The notes: generated by a model from the sequence alone, not told the origin. DNA of 64,000 nucleotides from [Phialemoniopsis] sp. UDSM-2020 (GCA_018873225.1 JAEILZ010000001.1:4526001-4590000); one strand, 5' to 3'; shown: positions 33,501-47,229, counted from the stretch's first letter. Program-made: numbers and translations.

Positions 33501-36500
33501 GCGTCACATTCTCGCTTTTGACGGCAACACATCCGGTCCCCGACTGGACTCGATAGCCCAGCAAGGCGCGACCCCTACTACGTCAAGGCTCTTGTTAGGC
33601 CCGCGGCCCGGTGGACTGGATTGCAGTATTGACCTAAGGCTTCCCCAGATGTTGTTGGCGAGCGGCCTTAGCCACCCGTCCAAACCGTCATTTACATTCC
33701 AAATGACCCAGCAGCTGGAATCCCTACCCGGTAGGCCAAATCGGTACCCTTACCCTTCCGTGCACATCATCAACGAAACAGGATCGAAGCAGAGCAGCCA
33801 TTGGAATTCCAATACCCTGGATGGCATCTTCTTCAAGTAGCCATGGGAACATCCGTGGATAACTCACCACGACAATGACTTTTCGGATATTGTGCCACAG
33901 TGTTTCAAGAAGAGGCAAGCGATGACCAATAATGAGCATCATGACGAGTGTCACACTGCATTGCTTCTACCGTTTTTGTTTGTCTCCTCTCCGGCCGCGG
34001 CCTTGCCCTGACTACTGAGCTCATACAGGGGCACGGACAATGTTGGTTTGTCACCTGGCAACTCTGTGTCTCCTACAGCGCCGCTATTCGGGGCCGAGCC
34101 GGAAGGACACAAAAGCCAGGTTCCTGTTGTGCGACCTTGACAACCCGAGGACTCGGGTCACAAAATGCACGAAAAGAGCCAGGTCGACTAGTGTTTGGGC
34201 AAAGCTGTCACTGCTCTTCATTCCTGGTTCAGCTATTCGGATTTGAGTTTTGGGCTTAGTTTTATGTGGATGTTCATAAAAAAGAGCCACATGCCAGCGG
34301 CACCGGACCTTCTTTGCTGCCATTCCGTCTCGGCATTTACCAAGGAGACTGCCGTCAACCCCAAGCGGTACACATGTCTCGTTGATATTGGGCCCAAGGG
34401 TTGGTTTGCCCCTCGTGTCGTGCCGTACAGACAGCCGCTTACGACAGAGCGCTCCGAATCAAATATCCAGGTTGGATATTCTAGCATGGCTGTACTACAA
34501 AGCATGCAGTTCAACGGCGACTACGGAGTATGTACACGACAACGTTCAGTTGCACCCCTGGCGAGCCCCATCCTATTCAGCGCTTGCATTCCAGAAGCTC
34601 GCTCCACAAGCATAACTCGAGTGGGGGCGGAGAATAGCGATGCATGTATCAGGGCCCTGAACCCGAAAGCCAGTGGATATATTCCCTATCTGTGGAGCGG
34701 CTGTGGACAAGGTCTCGGCAGTAATAATCTTTCCTTTCCTTTCCTTTCCGAACTCCAGATCTCCTCCCAAACGTTATGAGACTTGCCTTTGCCAGATCCT
34801 CTGGCTGAAATAGTACGTCTGTTGGTTAACAACAGATTAGCAGTTAACCCGAAATGAGATGGCCGTTTCGGGAGATTTGGCAGCCAATATTGATTCAACC
34901 ACAGCACGGCCGCCCCTCTTTTTAGCGACGAGCTTAGCATGGTTCCGAACTCATCTGGTAGGGAACATCATCTGATGACATGGTCCGGCCAAGCTTCTGA
35001 GTAATCCGGCCTACAGCGCCTCGGGGAGGTAGTGTCCTGCCCCAAAATTGCTGAGGGAAGATAGGATCCAGGTACCCTATTCCCTGCGACAGTTCCACCC
35101 CAAGTAGGTCTCGAATCTTGTTTTCTGAGATGCAATCACTGAGCCCCAAGTCGAAAGAAAAGGGGGCCAGGACGCCTCTCCACCACGTGTTTGGCTGGAG
35201 GCGGCGGTCATGGGAATAGCATGAAAGAACAAGGCGATGCTTGCTGACAGGTTGCAGGAGCCAGCCGCCGGTACCTGTTGCGCTCAGGCTTGGCACTGTG
35301 TCCCTTGATGGTGGTGGTGACAGACGGAGCTAGACTTTTGCACCTCGTATCCGTCAGCAGCACCATTGCAGAGTCCCGCAAAAGGCATTGGACAGGAATC
35401 CAGCTTGTCTCGTTTTACGAGGTTTTGGTTTGGCTGTGCAAAACCAAGGTCGCCCTCCCCACGTATCGATGCTTTGATTTTCCCCATCTCAAAATTCGAC
35501 CGGCCAACCCGGACGCCTCTCTGCAGGCGTAGGTGTCTTGCATCCATCTTTTGGGTCGGCGGAACAAGCCACGATATGTCAAAATTTGCTGGTGGGTCGG
35601 TCTCGCAGCCAAAGAAGCAATACATGGCACATGCATACATGCATAGGACCTTCAGATGCTGCTTTCTTTGGCTTCTGTCTTTTCTCACTGTATTCACGAG
35701 CGAAATGCCCTCGAGAGTCTTGCCTGCACATGGCTCGGCAGGAACCCTAGGACAAGTCTCCCACTTTCCTCTGCACATCCGAGCCAAAGCCTAGGCAGGC
35801 TTGAACACCGAACACAGTATGTACTTCGTACGGAGCAGCTGGTGCGAGCTCACCATTTTCGAGGTCCATAGACAAGGGTTACTCTCCCCAGCATCTTGTG
35901 GACCAGCGCGACTAGCTAGCGACTCTGTTCACGACAGTCGATTTCGACCCAGGAGAGGTGGATCGTTCCAAGGGTCCCTGGTAGATGTCATCTCCTGTGC
36001 GTCCGGCGCCAGCTCAGGTACAATGCGACTCTGGCAGGTCTGCTCCGGTTGAGGCGTGAAGCCGGTTGACCCTATTGGCCCACGATGCCCATATTGACCG
36101 TTGGCGCTTCAGATAATTGTCTACGGAGGTATTGTCTTTGACCCCAGTAGAGCCATCGTCGATGGTTGACACCCGCGCGCGTGCAAAACAAAACCCTGGG
36201 TTCAATTAAGCTGCTGCTCTTGGCTTACACCCAAAATCGGGGATGGCCCCCAAGACGTTGATGCGTCGCACGGTGCCTCACATAAAAGAGGATACACTGA
36301 GCTTCTCCTGTTTCGTGCAGGCACTCACACACTGTCTTCGTATCCAACTACTCGGGCTCCAGTGATCTTCGCGCGTCGGTTGTTTTGGAAATGCTTACAC
36401 ACAAGACCAACCTAGCAAGCCACGATCGATTTGGGTTCGCAGTGCCATAAAAGCCTTTTCACCGGGGGTCTGCCGGTCGATCACCATAAACATGACATCA

Positions 36501-38114
36501 ACAGACGCGTTCTCTGTCTGTACCCACCCAGTCCCCTCGGACACCGTGGCTGATCTCGGTGGGCGCCTTTTTTTCAGCTGATGACTGTCGGCGCTATTGG
36601 TTGGCGTGTGTCTGCTCTGTGGAAAAGCCGGGGACGCGGTAGTTGTGGTGAATGAACTTGCCAATACCGAATTCTTGCTCGGGGCTGCAGATCTTTACTG
36701 GATTCAGGACTGTTTGGTTTCCTGGCTTCATTGCGAGGACACAGATGTCAATTCCTTATCGACGGCACCCAATATGGTCTCTTAAGCCAGCCGGAACCCT
36801 CAAACGAGGAATGAGTTGGCCAATTGTCTCGCAGTGCTATGGGCATATTCGATACAAGTCTGTTCTCCTGATTGTTGCAGAGTTCCACACGAAGACGGCA
36901 CAGTATCGGTCTGAACCGAACACGCAAAGACAGCCAAACATGCTCGAACGGTTAGCCGAGCTGCAGGACGCAGGTTTTCTACCAGCAGATCCGTAACCAA
37001 AAAGGCATGCTCCCCGGGTATGAGGGACCCTGGTGGTGATCAATCTATTCTTTTCAACTTTCTTTTTGAGGCTGTGAATCTGATGGGCTTCTTGTTTTTC
37101 GCGGACCGCATTAAATTGATCTCCATTCTCTTCCAAGATTTCCGGATGCCAAGAGCAGGGTGGGCAGCGGGAGATGCGACCGATCGAGCTAGGCGCCGGG
37201 AAGCGATACCTGCAAGGTGATAACTATAGCGATTTGAACGCTGTCGACTAACAGCTATATGTGCTGATTTATTAATGCTACGGTTGGGGCATCGCCTTAA
37301 CTTGCCTATCTAAGTCTACTGGAATTATGACTTGGGGTAATTGAAGTGATCAACTCCGAGGATGCTCTCACTCCTGAGCAAAGAGGTAGGGTCACACCTA
37401 AAAAGGCATCAGAAGTTAGGCTTGCGAACTACTTAGGCAGTGTTACACCCTGGAATAGGGTACGTTCAACTCTTGCTAGACAGCACAGGGCTTTGACGGT
37501 TGATACAACACTTCAAGCACCTGTGAAAGACAGTAAGATTGCACGGAAAACCATTACTTGACAGACCAAATGCGTCAAGTCTGGTACAGGCTGAAAGAGC
37601 CTCAACCAACTACCATTAGTTGGACATGCATGGCTCAAAGTCTGTCTCAAACCATTGAAGAGATTTGCTTCTGCTGCTAAAATTCGACGCCCAATCACTC
37701 GTGTCGCGGGCAGCTTTCTCAATGAGAGCACTAAAAACAGGGAGAGCAGTCAAAAAGTTAGCGGCGGGCAGTGCTGCCAAGAGGCTAGCAGGCTGGAGCT
37801 ATCGTTAGTTGCTGCATGCGGCCAGCCTCGAGACCCGCCTCACCCAAGACCACCGACGTCAGCCTTGCACTTTGAGCCTGCCCAGCTATCATGCAGCTTC
37901 AAACTTTGTGAAGAATCGATCTGCAATTGGCGCAACCGAGGGCTTGAGAGCTTCATTCGAAGGAGCGAGCAACAGGCAAAGTAGACTGAGGCTAATTGAG
38001 TTGTCTTAAGACGCTGCGCGCAGCACAAGCGCTCCTAGCTGCGACCCTGCGCTGCGCTCTCGCCACACCCAAGCTCCTTCGTATACCACAGCTACCACCC
38101 CACGCCCGGGAGAG
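30585..38114. other. Gene-poor stretch 1 (7.5 kb)
   Basis: No protein gene with a recognisable family was found on either strand. Open frames of up to about 220 codons (for example on minus at 30.8-31.5 kb) lack domains and look like chance. 30.6-32.1 kb is purine-rich on plus, i.e. a pyrimidine-rich upstream region for the 966-aa gene. 37.2-37.8 kb is more A/T-rich and holds a small perfect hairpin (CCAACTA, 4-nt loop, TAGTTGG; 37606-37623). Noncoding RNAs, long leaders or lineage-specific small genes cannot be excluded. Confidence 0.45.
34730..34749. repeat. (TTTCC)4 short tandem repeat
   Basis: Four perfect copies of a 5-bp unit within gene-poor stretch 1. Confidence 0.9.
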
Positions 38115-40164
38115 ATGGGCGGCGAGAGCCCAATGACGTCGCCCAGCAAGCCGGCCACCCTCCCACGCGTGCCATCATGGCGCCGCTCCTCCTTCCTCAT
38201 GCTGCAGGAGGACCCCTACCCGCTCGCCTCCAAGGGCCAGGGCGCCCTCGCCTCGCTCATCAAGAACAGGTCGACGACGTCGCTTCTCGGCGGCCGGCAG
38301 AGGGAGGCCGATGAGGAGTCTGGCAGCGAGTATGGCGGTGCTGGCGGCGGTGGCGGTCACTTCTCGGGCGGTTCGATCCACTGGACCACCGACGACGAGG
38401 ACGACTTTGGCGACTACGGCCGCGACGAGCGGCGCATGAGCGCCATCCTCAACGCGCCGCACATGCGCAGCATGCGCCTCATCGGCAACAGCAACCCGCG
38501 CTACCGCTGGGAGCGGTACTGGAAGACCGAGGCCGACCTGGCCGCCATGAAGAAGCCCATACGGCAGTACTACGAGCGCACAAACGTCCTCGTGCAGCAG
38601 TATCTCTACATAGACCGCCTGCTCGACTCTTCGCTGCCACATGACCTGCTAAATGAGTACAACGACATGCCCTCGTGGGCCTTTCGTGGCGTCGAGATCC
38701 CGCAGACCATCTCGGAGGAGCCTTCGTCGGTGGGCACGCCGGTCACGGCCACCTCGGCGACCGCCAATGGCGATGGTCTCGGCTCGGGCGGCGAGTCCTC
38801 GACCAACCTGGCCAAGAAGGTCAAGCGCACGCCCAAGGACATCTACCGCCCGACCGAGACGTCGCCCCTGCTGCTCACGCACGATGAGCCCTCGTCGCCC
38901 GAAGAGGCCGAGGCTCTGCTCCCGCAGCACGACATCCCCTGGCTCGAGGACGACGACGTCGACAGCGGCGCGCGCATCGTCACCGTCGCCATCTGGGTCA
39001 ACTTTGCCGCCAACGTGATCCTGCTCGCGGCCAAGATCGTCGTCATCATTCGCGTGCGCTCCGTCTCGGTGCTGGCGAGTCTCGTGGACGCCGCGCTCGA
39101 TTTCCTGTCCACCGTCATCATCGGCATCACGACGTGGCTCATCAGCCGCCAGGACCAGTACCGGTACCCCATCGGCCGGCGCAGGCTCGAGCCCCTCGGC
39201 GTGCTCATCTTTTCGATTGTCATGATCACCTCATTTGTGCAGGTGGCGCTCGAGGCGATACAGAGGCTTGCGTCGCCGGATCATCAGATTATTGAGCTGT
39301 AAGTTTTGAGATGACGGACAGATAGAGGGTATGGTATGCGATGCTAAAGTTCCATAATAGTGGCATTGCGGCCATCGCGATTATGCTTAGCACGATTGTT
39401 ATCAAAGGCCTTTGCTGGGTCTGGTGCCGCCTCGTCAAGAACTCGAGCGTTCAGGCGCTGTAAGTCTCCAGCTTTTATTTTCTCACTCTGCTGCGGAAAG
39501 CGATATTGACACCCGGAATCTCAGTGCATCTGATGCGGCGACCGATGTCATCTTCAACGCCGGGTCCATCGCCTTCCCCATAGGTTCGTCAACTGATCTT
39601 TCCACAGTCTCGGTGATTTTGCTAACAGGAACCGTGCAGTCGGATTCTACGCCAAGATCTGGTGGCTCGACGCCCTGGGAGGCCTGCTCCTCTCCATGGT
39701 CGTCATCTTCAACTGGGCGCAGACCTCGGCTCAGCACATCAAGAACCTGTCGGGCTTCTCGGCCACGGCCGACCAGCGCAACATCCTGCTCTACCTCACC
39801 ATGCGCTTCGCAAAGACGATCAAGCAGATTCAGGGCCTGCAGGCGTATCACGCTGGCGACAAGCTCAACGTCGAGGTAAGTTCACGCGTACACACACATA
39901 CACCGCAACCATCGATCCTGCTAACACGCTACCTAGGTCGACATCGTTCTGGATGCGAGCACCTCGCTCAAAGACAGCCACGATCTCAGGTGAGAAATCC
40001 CACGTGGCCCGAAGTTCTTTCCAGAATAGTCCATGCTGATATGCATTTACAGCGAGAGTTTGCAGTATGTGCTTGAGTCGGTGCCCATCGTCGACAGGGC
40101 GTTTGTGCATGTCGACTACGCGACATACAACTTGCCCACGCACATGGAGCAGCAGGCGCGGTAG
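38115..40164 (+). CDS. Cation diffusion facilitator transporter, probably Mn-type
   Basis: Six exons: 38115-39298, 39361-39459, 39525-39583, 39640-39875, 39937-39989 and 40053-40164; 580 aa. All junctions restore codons. A long cytosolic N-terminus (about 1-280) precedes the membrane core. TM helices begin near residue 285 (VTVAIWVNFAANVILLAAKI). The metal site in helix 2 is D325-x3-D329 (SLVDAALDFLS), and helix 5 has D431-x3-D435 (ASDAATDVIFNAGS). This DxxxD pair is the mark of Mn-selective CDF members rather than the HxxxD of Zn transporters. The C-terminal cytosolic domain follows (VDIVLDASTSLKDSHDLS), ending QQAR. Such proteins move Mn(II) into vacuole or Golgi. A second ATG seven codons in is also possible as start. 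It is convergent with STT4. Confidence 0.92.
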
Positions 40165-40506
40165 ATCTGATCCACTGTTGTGTTTGCCATAACATTGCTT
40201 AAGTGTATGTTTACGTGTGTGTCTGTGTATGATTTGCGGCATTCCTCAGAAAGATGCATTACAGAGGATTAGATTGTTTAGAAGCGAGCCTTGATTAATG
40301 ATTTCACCCAATACATGTATGTACATATCAAATACACGGCGAGCACACTGTCGTCTGAGAACTTTACAGCAAGCGTTTGAGTTTTGTCGATCTACATATT
40401 AGGTAAGGGGGATACCAATCTAATTATCAAACTCTTGCTCGGTCTCAAAGCATCAAGCAAGAAATGAAAAGTGCACACTCTCTCTTCCTCCTTCCTTCGC
40501 AACACT
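40165..40506. other. Convergent 3' spacer CDF/STT4
   Basis: 342 bp containing only 3' untranslated sequence as far as can be seen. Confidence 0.5.
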
Positions 40507-43500
40507 CTAGTACGGAATCCCGTTGGTCATGAGCTGGAACTGATCGTAGAAGCCCGTCGAGTAGCTCGAGTAGCTCTTCTTGATGAGGTCCCTCATGAAA
40601 TCGGCCGCCTCGCGCTCGCTCTTCTCGACGACGAAGCGCTCGCGGAAGTGCTTGACGCTCTCGGGCTTGAAGCAGGGCAAGCCACTGTCCATCATGAGCG
40701 CGACGAGCTGCGACAGCTTGTCCGTGTAGGGGCGGGACGCGAGGAAGGCTTTGACGCACAGCTCCTCGAACCACTTGAACGACTGGTGCTCCGTGCTGCC
40801 GCCCATGACGGCGAGCATCTCGCCCGTGAGCTTGAAGGGCGCACGCTCGAAGCGCACGCCTCCCGGAGCAATATCGAAGCAGAAGCCGAAGTCGATGTGC
40901 AGGATGTGGCCCGCGTCGTCGATCATGATGTTGCCGTTGTGGCGGTCCTTGAACTGCAGCAGGAACGAGATGACCGAGTAGGCGGCCATACTCTTGACAA
41001 AGTTGCTGCGCGCCTGCTGGAAGCGCAGCGAGTCCTCGTTACCGTACTTGGAGATGAAGTAGTCGTAGAGCCCGTTGACGGCCTCGCGCCCGAGCATGTC
41101 GCGCGAGATCGAGTTGGGCAGCACGTCGATGACGCCGCAGCCGGGCGCCGTGGCCGTGACGCGGTTGGGGTAGACAAAGACGTCGAGGCCGACGCTGTGG
41201 AAGATGCCGCGGAAGGCGGCGATCATCTGCAGGGCCAGCACGTCCTGGCGCACATCGTCGCCGACCTTGAAGATGGCAGACTGCCAGGTCTCGTACGTGT
41301 TGTCTATCGGGATGACAGCACCGTTCTGCCTGTTGGTCTCCTCGAGCATCTCGTCCGTCTCCTCGACGCCACCCTTGTTCTTTTGGATGCGGAAGGTGGC
41401 CATGTACGGCGCCTTGGCGTGACTTTGCAGGGGCTTGCCCGACTTCCGATCAATTCCAATGACCACGCCATCGGGATTACTAGGGAGGTAGACTCCGACC
41501 TCAACCTTGATCTTGCGGAGCTCTTCCTCAATCTTCTGCTTCTTTTCCGGCTTGGACTTCTTGATGTATGGCTTGAGCTTGCCAGAGATATCAGTAACTT
41601 CATCAAAGAAGGAAAACTCGCGGTGGTAGAACTCTCGATCCACCTCCGAGAAGGATTCGATCATGCTGGTCATGACCTTGTCGAGCGTAGGTTTGATAGG
41701 GTCAGGCTTGATGCGTGTTAGCAATATGAGGTCAAATGACTAGAACGACGTTTGGAGACTTACAATAGTAGCATCGTTGTCCTTGTAGGCGTTTGCTTTC
41801 ATGTTCCAGATAATCTGGTGAGCAAACAACTGCGAAAACTGCGCCGTCTCCAGGATGTATCGTTTCACATAACCAAGGGCGTCATAGCGCAAGGTTTGGA
41901 CCATCTGGGGCACGTAAAAGAAGGTCACATCAACCGAGTGACTCTCGAGGGCTCTCATGGCATACTGCACCATGAATGGATGATCCTGATAATCAGGCAG
42001 GAAGTAAGTCACAGCAGTAATGGGGTTCACGGGAGCCCAGAACAGCAAATATTTGAGCTGGAAGCTCACATCACCAGGCAACGAGGGCCCCAGAAGAATA
42101 GGGAGGGCCTCCGGATCTGATATTGCCTTTGATGGGAAGTTGAGCAGCAGCCATCGAACCTCTTTATGAATACGGGGCGCCTGGAACCGGGTAGCCAGTT
42201 CAATGGCGATCGAAGGATCCTCGGCCCAAGCAGTGCGTACAAGTGGGCAGATAGCGTTCTCCAAAGCGCCCTTGCCGGAGTGAGCAGCAGACTGCTGGAT
42301 CCTCGGTGGATCAGACAGTGGCGACATCCAAACGGATAGCCTCGAGATCTCATTCTCTAGGAGGAGCTGGAGGAGCTGCTCCTTGGCTTGCAACGACTTG
42401 ATGTTGCCGACTTGATGAGCGCCGATGAAGGAAACTGAGCTTAGCGCGGCCATGACGTCCGAGAGCAGACGAATCTCCGTCTTGAGCTGCAAATTGTTGC
42501 TGCCGAAGGACCAGCGGGGAGCATGTCTGAACCAGCTGAGCCCGGCCGACAGGATCTGATCTTTGAGACGCCATTGAGCAATGGGACCGATCGTGTTGCT
42601 AGTGCGGAGGACCCGGAGGCCAAAGAGTACGATCTGGAACCTGATTTCTCTCGCCATGGGGTGTGGTGTCGATCTTGAAAGTGCTTCCAAAGTGACATCG
42701 AGAAGGCGCAGGAAGACCCTCTGCGTGTCTTGACTACCAAGACGAGTCGCATTGAAGTGACTGCTGAAGAATTGCAGCAGCCTTGTGTGAGGAGATAGGA
42801 TATTGTGAACAAGTTGCTTGCGCTTGGCCATGGCAGCGGCATCAGTAGGAGCAAACTCCTCTTTAAGGAAAAATGGGTCAGGGTGACTTGATGAAAGTAT
42901 GTTAGCATATCGCAATCAGAGGTAAAGCCTTCGGTGAACTCACGTAATACTGGTGCTGAACAGTCCCAGCCGCTTCTGGACACTGACCTCCCATTGCTGG
43001 GCGATCTCATTCAGGATCCTCGACTCCATACGAGGATTCTCATTCATCACGCCCAGCCAGAGCGAAACACCGAGCTTAATGGATTGTTTCGTGAACATGG
43101 CAAAGGGGATGCTGACCATGTAATGCGCCACGGCGCACTCATCTCCTTGACTGCGGCAAAGGAGGGAGGCTCCACGACGCAGGATATCACGGACATCACC
43201 GATAGGAGTGGCCTTCTTGAGTAGCAAGCGAGCCTCGATGTACTTGAGGGCCGTTATCGCGTCGCTACTATCAGCATCGGTATCGGGAATGAATGACAAC
43301 TTGCGACTGTGGCCCATAAAAGTGGTAAGCTCTAGGCTCTGATCACCCAAGGGTTCTGCATAACGGTACTCCTGTCGCGTGGTGTATTGCGCAACAAAGT
43401 CGGAAGCAGTGTTGATGTTCCCTAACCCAAGGCCACCCAAATTGGTGAGGCGCTGGTCTGTCGAGGGTATGAGAGACCCCATCTCGAGGGCGAAGGACCG

Positions 43501-46500
43501 GCCCCGTGAGACGTGCCCATATGCTCCGTCATCATCCCACTCGGATAGGTAGGTTTGGAAGAGACCTTTGACGTCTGCTGGCGCCAGTGCGATGACACTC
43601 ATCACCCAGACCCTTGCTCTTTTTTCGAGATGGTCCAAGGTGAAGCGTCGCAGCGCATAGTCGTCGGAAAGCTCTACAGTCACATTCCCACGGACAGATT
43701 TGAAGACACTTCGAGGTTCATACATCTCAGTCTCGGTCTCGAGACAAGCAGTCCACATCAGAGACAGGAGCTCGAGAAGCGCGAAAAGAGACGAGCGGTG
43801 GCAGAGAGCCGACGGTATCTCTTTGATGAACCGATCTGCGCAGATATACGCCGCTTGCTGAACACGCTCGATGCGATGGCAGCAACTACACAGAATAGCA
43901 GCAAGTTGCCTAGCAGCGTACTGAGCCGTGAAGTTCGTGCTCGAGCCACTGAGCGTCCGTTTGATGTATCGCTCGACCACTGACGAGGCGATGCCTTCCA
44001 TGATGCTGCTCACATCTCCGCGACGCATGCTTGGCTCTAGGAAGTACGACAGCGCCTTGCTGCAATCCCCCGCATCGGCACGGAGGCTCTCCACGAGGTA
44101 GGCAGCGTGAAGGAAGATAACTTTGCGGTAGCTCAGACCTCTGATCTCCGAAGACTTGGCGGGTACGAGCTCAGACAGATTCTTCTTCTGCATGGCCTCA
44201 CGGTCGGAGCTCATGCCACGCCTCAAGACAGTATTGAGCTCAATATCACTCTCAACCTGTTCGCCTCGCTGCTCGGCGACGAGTGGCGGCGAGTGGATGG
44301 CGATGATACGCAGCTCGTTGACATACTTCTTGCCGCGATCGGTGCCGTTAGTGAAGCCATGCACAACAATATTGAACCAGGCATCTCGAAGCATGGCATG
44401 AGTGTCATCATCAGCAGAGGCATCGGGAGCGAGGTCTTTAGCGGACATCAGAACCGCCAAAGGTTGAAGAAGCTGGGCAATTCCCTTTGCAGCAAGTTCA
44501 ACCTCAGAATCCTTGGCATGGTGCGAAGGGTGGGTGTCACCCTTGGAAATGATATCGTCGAGCATGTGCTCCCAGTAAATATCGTACAGTGGCGAATCCC
44601 GCTTGATATTGGTCGAGATGTAGTTGCGGGCTTTCATGACCGCGTCAAGCAAAATCTCTCTGTTCTCGACCACACCAGAATGGCAGGCGCGTGTGTAAAG
44701 CTTCAAAAGGCTGCGGAATTCGAGCGAGCCACCAGCTAGTGACAACACGCCGGCACCTTGGATAATTTTGGCTGACGCATAGCTACCAAGCTTGTCAAGC
44801 TTTTGCAGCAACATCGACTGCGCGAGGGCCGTGATCTTCTCGTCATTGCAGGTTGCCGCGATGCCACATATTGCGTCGATGACATTGTCATAGATGACTG
44901 CAGTCTCCTCCTCCCCGCTGATCCTAAGAGATATCGAGCTACCAGTCGACTGTCTGCCTTGATAGATTGGCCGAGCTGGCTCCTGATCGCCATTAACGCT
45001 ACCAGAGAGACTGCCCTCATTCTCGGGGCTGAGCACGTTGCCGAGGGTGTAGAGTGTCGTGATGACTGCGTCGTTGGAGAGCATGCGCAGAACGTAAGCA
45101 AGGCACTTTGCTGCGATATCGACGGTCTCCTTCGCGGCACCGCCTTGCACGATGAAGCGAGGCAGCAGGCGGCTGACATTGGCGGCGTACGTAGGGGAAA
45201 ATTTGCAGATCAGGGCCATCGACTTGAGCACAACGGCAGCAAGGTCGGGATCGGCCATCTGGACAGGATCGGTCAAGGTCTCTTCAAGCCACCCCATGAG
45301 AGCGTCAGCGTCCGCCGCGTCTTCATTGAGCCTGGCGCAGTTCAGATAGCTGATCAAAGCGGCGCCCTTGACGGCAAAGGCGAGTCTCTGCTGGCCGACG
45401 GAGCCGAGGCGAATGAAATCGGCACTGGAATCCAGGTAGTTCATCTGATCAACCACCCCTGTGGCATACACCTCGACGGACATCAGGTCTGCATCTCCGC
45501 TGCGCGCTGTCATGGGTCGCAGGAGGCCCTCGCCTGACAGGAGGAGGTCCAATACATGGTTCTTTCCCAGCGATTTCACATCAACCACCAGAAGAGATGT
45601 CGTGGCCACAAGAAGATGCGACAGGCTGCGTTGGATCAGCATAGCGCCAAGGGGCCGACCGATCTCGGCATAGTTTCGGAGGTATCGCTTCCACTCTCTC
45701 GTCAACCGGTCCGAGGAATGCGCGTTGCGGATTGTTGAGAGAGCCGTCTCGACCGCAACCAGAAAAGGATCCGAAATCATCTTCCTGACCCTCTGCACCA
45801 GAGCCAAGCGACCGCCGGACCTCCAGAAGTCAGCTTGCGCCGCAGCCGCGTCGAGGAAGCCCAAGAAGGCCACCGCGATGGTCGCAGTGCGGATTGCATC
45901 CTCCAAGTTTCCATCACCCTCGTCCTGGCTTGGTAGGACCGTGTTGACAGCATGTGCGCAGCTCGACAGGAAGGCCCAGATGTTATCCGAAACGATCTCT
46001 TGTACGGCGTCGTGTCGAATTCCGAGAGAGAGCAGTGCTGCCGTGACGTTATAGGTCAAATGTTCGGTTGGGCAGGGTTCGACTTTCTGGAAGAAAGGGG
46101 AAGGCACAAAGAGCTGGACATGCGAGTCCATCATGTATGGTATCAACTGGTTCGAAAGCTTCTGGGCGCTGTGGCCAGTCTGAATTCCAGGGGCGGCCTT
46201 GCAGAGAGCGACCAAGACCTCGAACTCGCGGATCGTCTACAGTAATTGCGTTAGAATGCATTGTTTTGAGTGCTACGACCCAAAAATAGGTCTTCCGCTG
46301 TTAGAGAAAGGCGAAGGGCGAGGGTCTAACCATTGGGACTCGGCCAAGCGACGATTGCTTCGGGCCATGGCCATTTGCGCCATCTCTGCCTTTCGCATGG
46401 CTCGGGCAGGCTCGACACAGTCGGTCCAGGTCAGATTTGTCAAAGGAGGCGCCAGAGTTCGAGGCAGACAGCGCTGCGATCTTCTCCAGTGCCTGCTGGC

Positions 46501-46516
46501 GAATGCTTCGCGACAT
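40507..46516 (-). CDS. STT4: Phosphatidylinositol 4-kinase alpha (Stt4)
   Basis: Four exons: 46331-46516, 42944-46236, 41764-42886 and 40507-41706, with introns of 94, 57 and 57 nt. The 1933-aa product is close to yeast Stt4 (1900 aa). The N-terminal two thirds is the helical scaffold region that binds Ypp1/Efr3. The PIK helical domain follows (exon 3, e.g. THPDPFFLKEEFAPTD at the exon 2/3 join and ALESHSVDVTFFYVPQMVQT). The lipid kinase domain is in exon 4: phosphate-binding region around ATFRIQKNKGG, hinge VGDDVRQDVLALQM, catalytic loop DRHNGN (D about 1788) and HIDFGF (metal-binding D about 1806). The C-terminus ends SYSTGFYDQFQLMTNGIPY. It makes PI4P at the plasma membrane, upstream of Mss4 and cell-wall signalling. 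It is divergent from PRE7. Confidence 0.97.
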
Positions 46517-47229
46517 GATGACGTTGTTTACAACCACCGAGGTTGCGGAGCTTGTTTAACAACTCGAAATCGCGAATGGCAATGTCAATGTTGTCTTGTC
46601 ATGATCGCCAAGGGCGCAGTATTCTCAAATCGGCATTGCGGACGTGTCGTCACAGTCGAGAGGAGGTACGAGGTGTAGTGAATAGAATCTCCTATATTTC
46701 TTATTCCTATAAATGAAATCAAGATTCTGGGGCAGTCGCGATATTTGGGAAATTATTAGAGGTAGTTGCTATGCAGCATTCAAGTACTCTTTTCTGATCT
46801 ACGGGGTCTTGTGCCACATTGATGGGTAGAAGATACTTTGTGAAGGGCTAAGATTTTGGTCTACTGCAATACAGATAGCTGGCAAAGAGGCCTGTAGCGT
46901 GGAAGCATGGACCAATTCTCAGCTTTTAGTGGGCGACTTTAGTGTCTGAGCTCACAAGCTCCATGCATCCATTTTGGTGCTAATTCGCCCAATCAACGCT
47001 CCTTTTCCTGGCTTAGTCACCCAGGGAGCTTCCGCAAGGCTACCAGGTTGACGCGTGCTAACCTCAACCTCCAGCTTCAGAGCTCACGATATCACCATCT
47101 CCATCCCGACCTGCATTTCCATCAAACCACATCATCACCCGACAAGCTGTAGACCTCAGAACTAGGAGGCTACTCATCTCCCACACCCACGAAGCCATCG
47201 ACGATAGCGATCGTCCAGTCTCGACAGTC
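46517..47229. promoter_or_regulatory. Divergent promoter region STT4/PRE7
   Basis: 713 bp between divergent genes. No obvious proteasome-associated element (GGTGGCAAA type) is visible in the part next to PRE7. No RNA gene was found. Confidence 0.4.

Noticed and set aside
34195..34779. 194-codon open frame on plus strand
   Set aside because: It opens with a non-ATG codon, has no domain, and its composition looks non-coding.
40471..41721. 416-codon open frame antisense to the STT4 kinase exon
   Set aside because: The minus strand has a complete, catalytically intact kinase domain; the plus frame is Leu/Val/Glu/Asp-rich with no domain and arises from codon bias.
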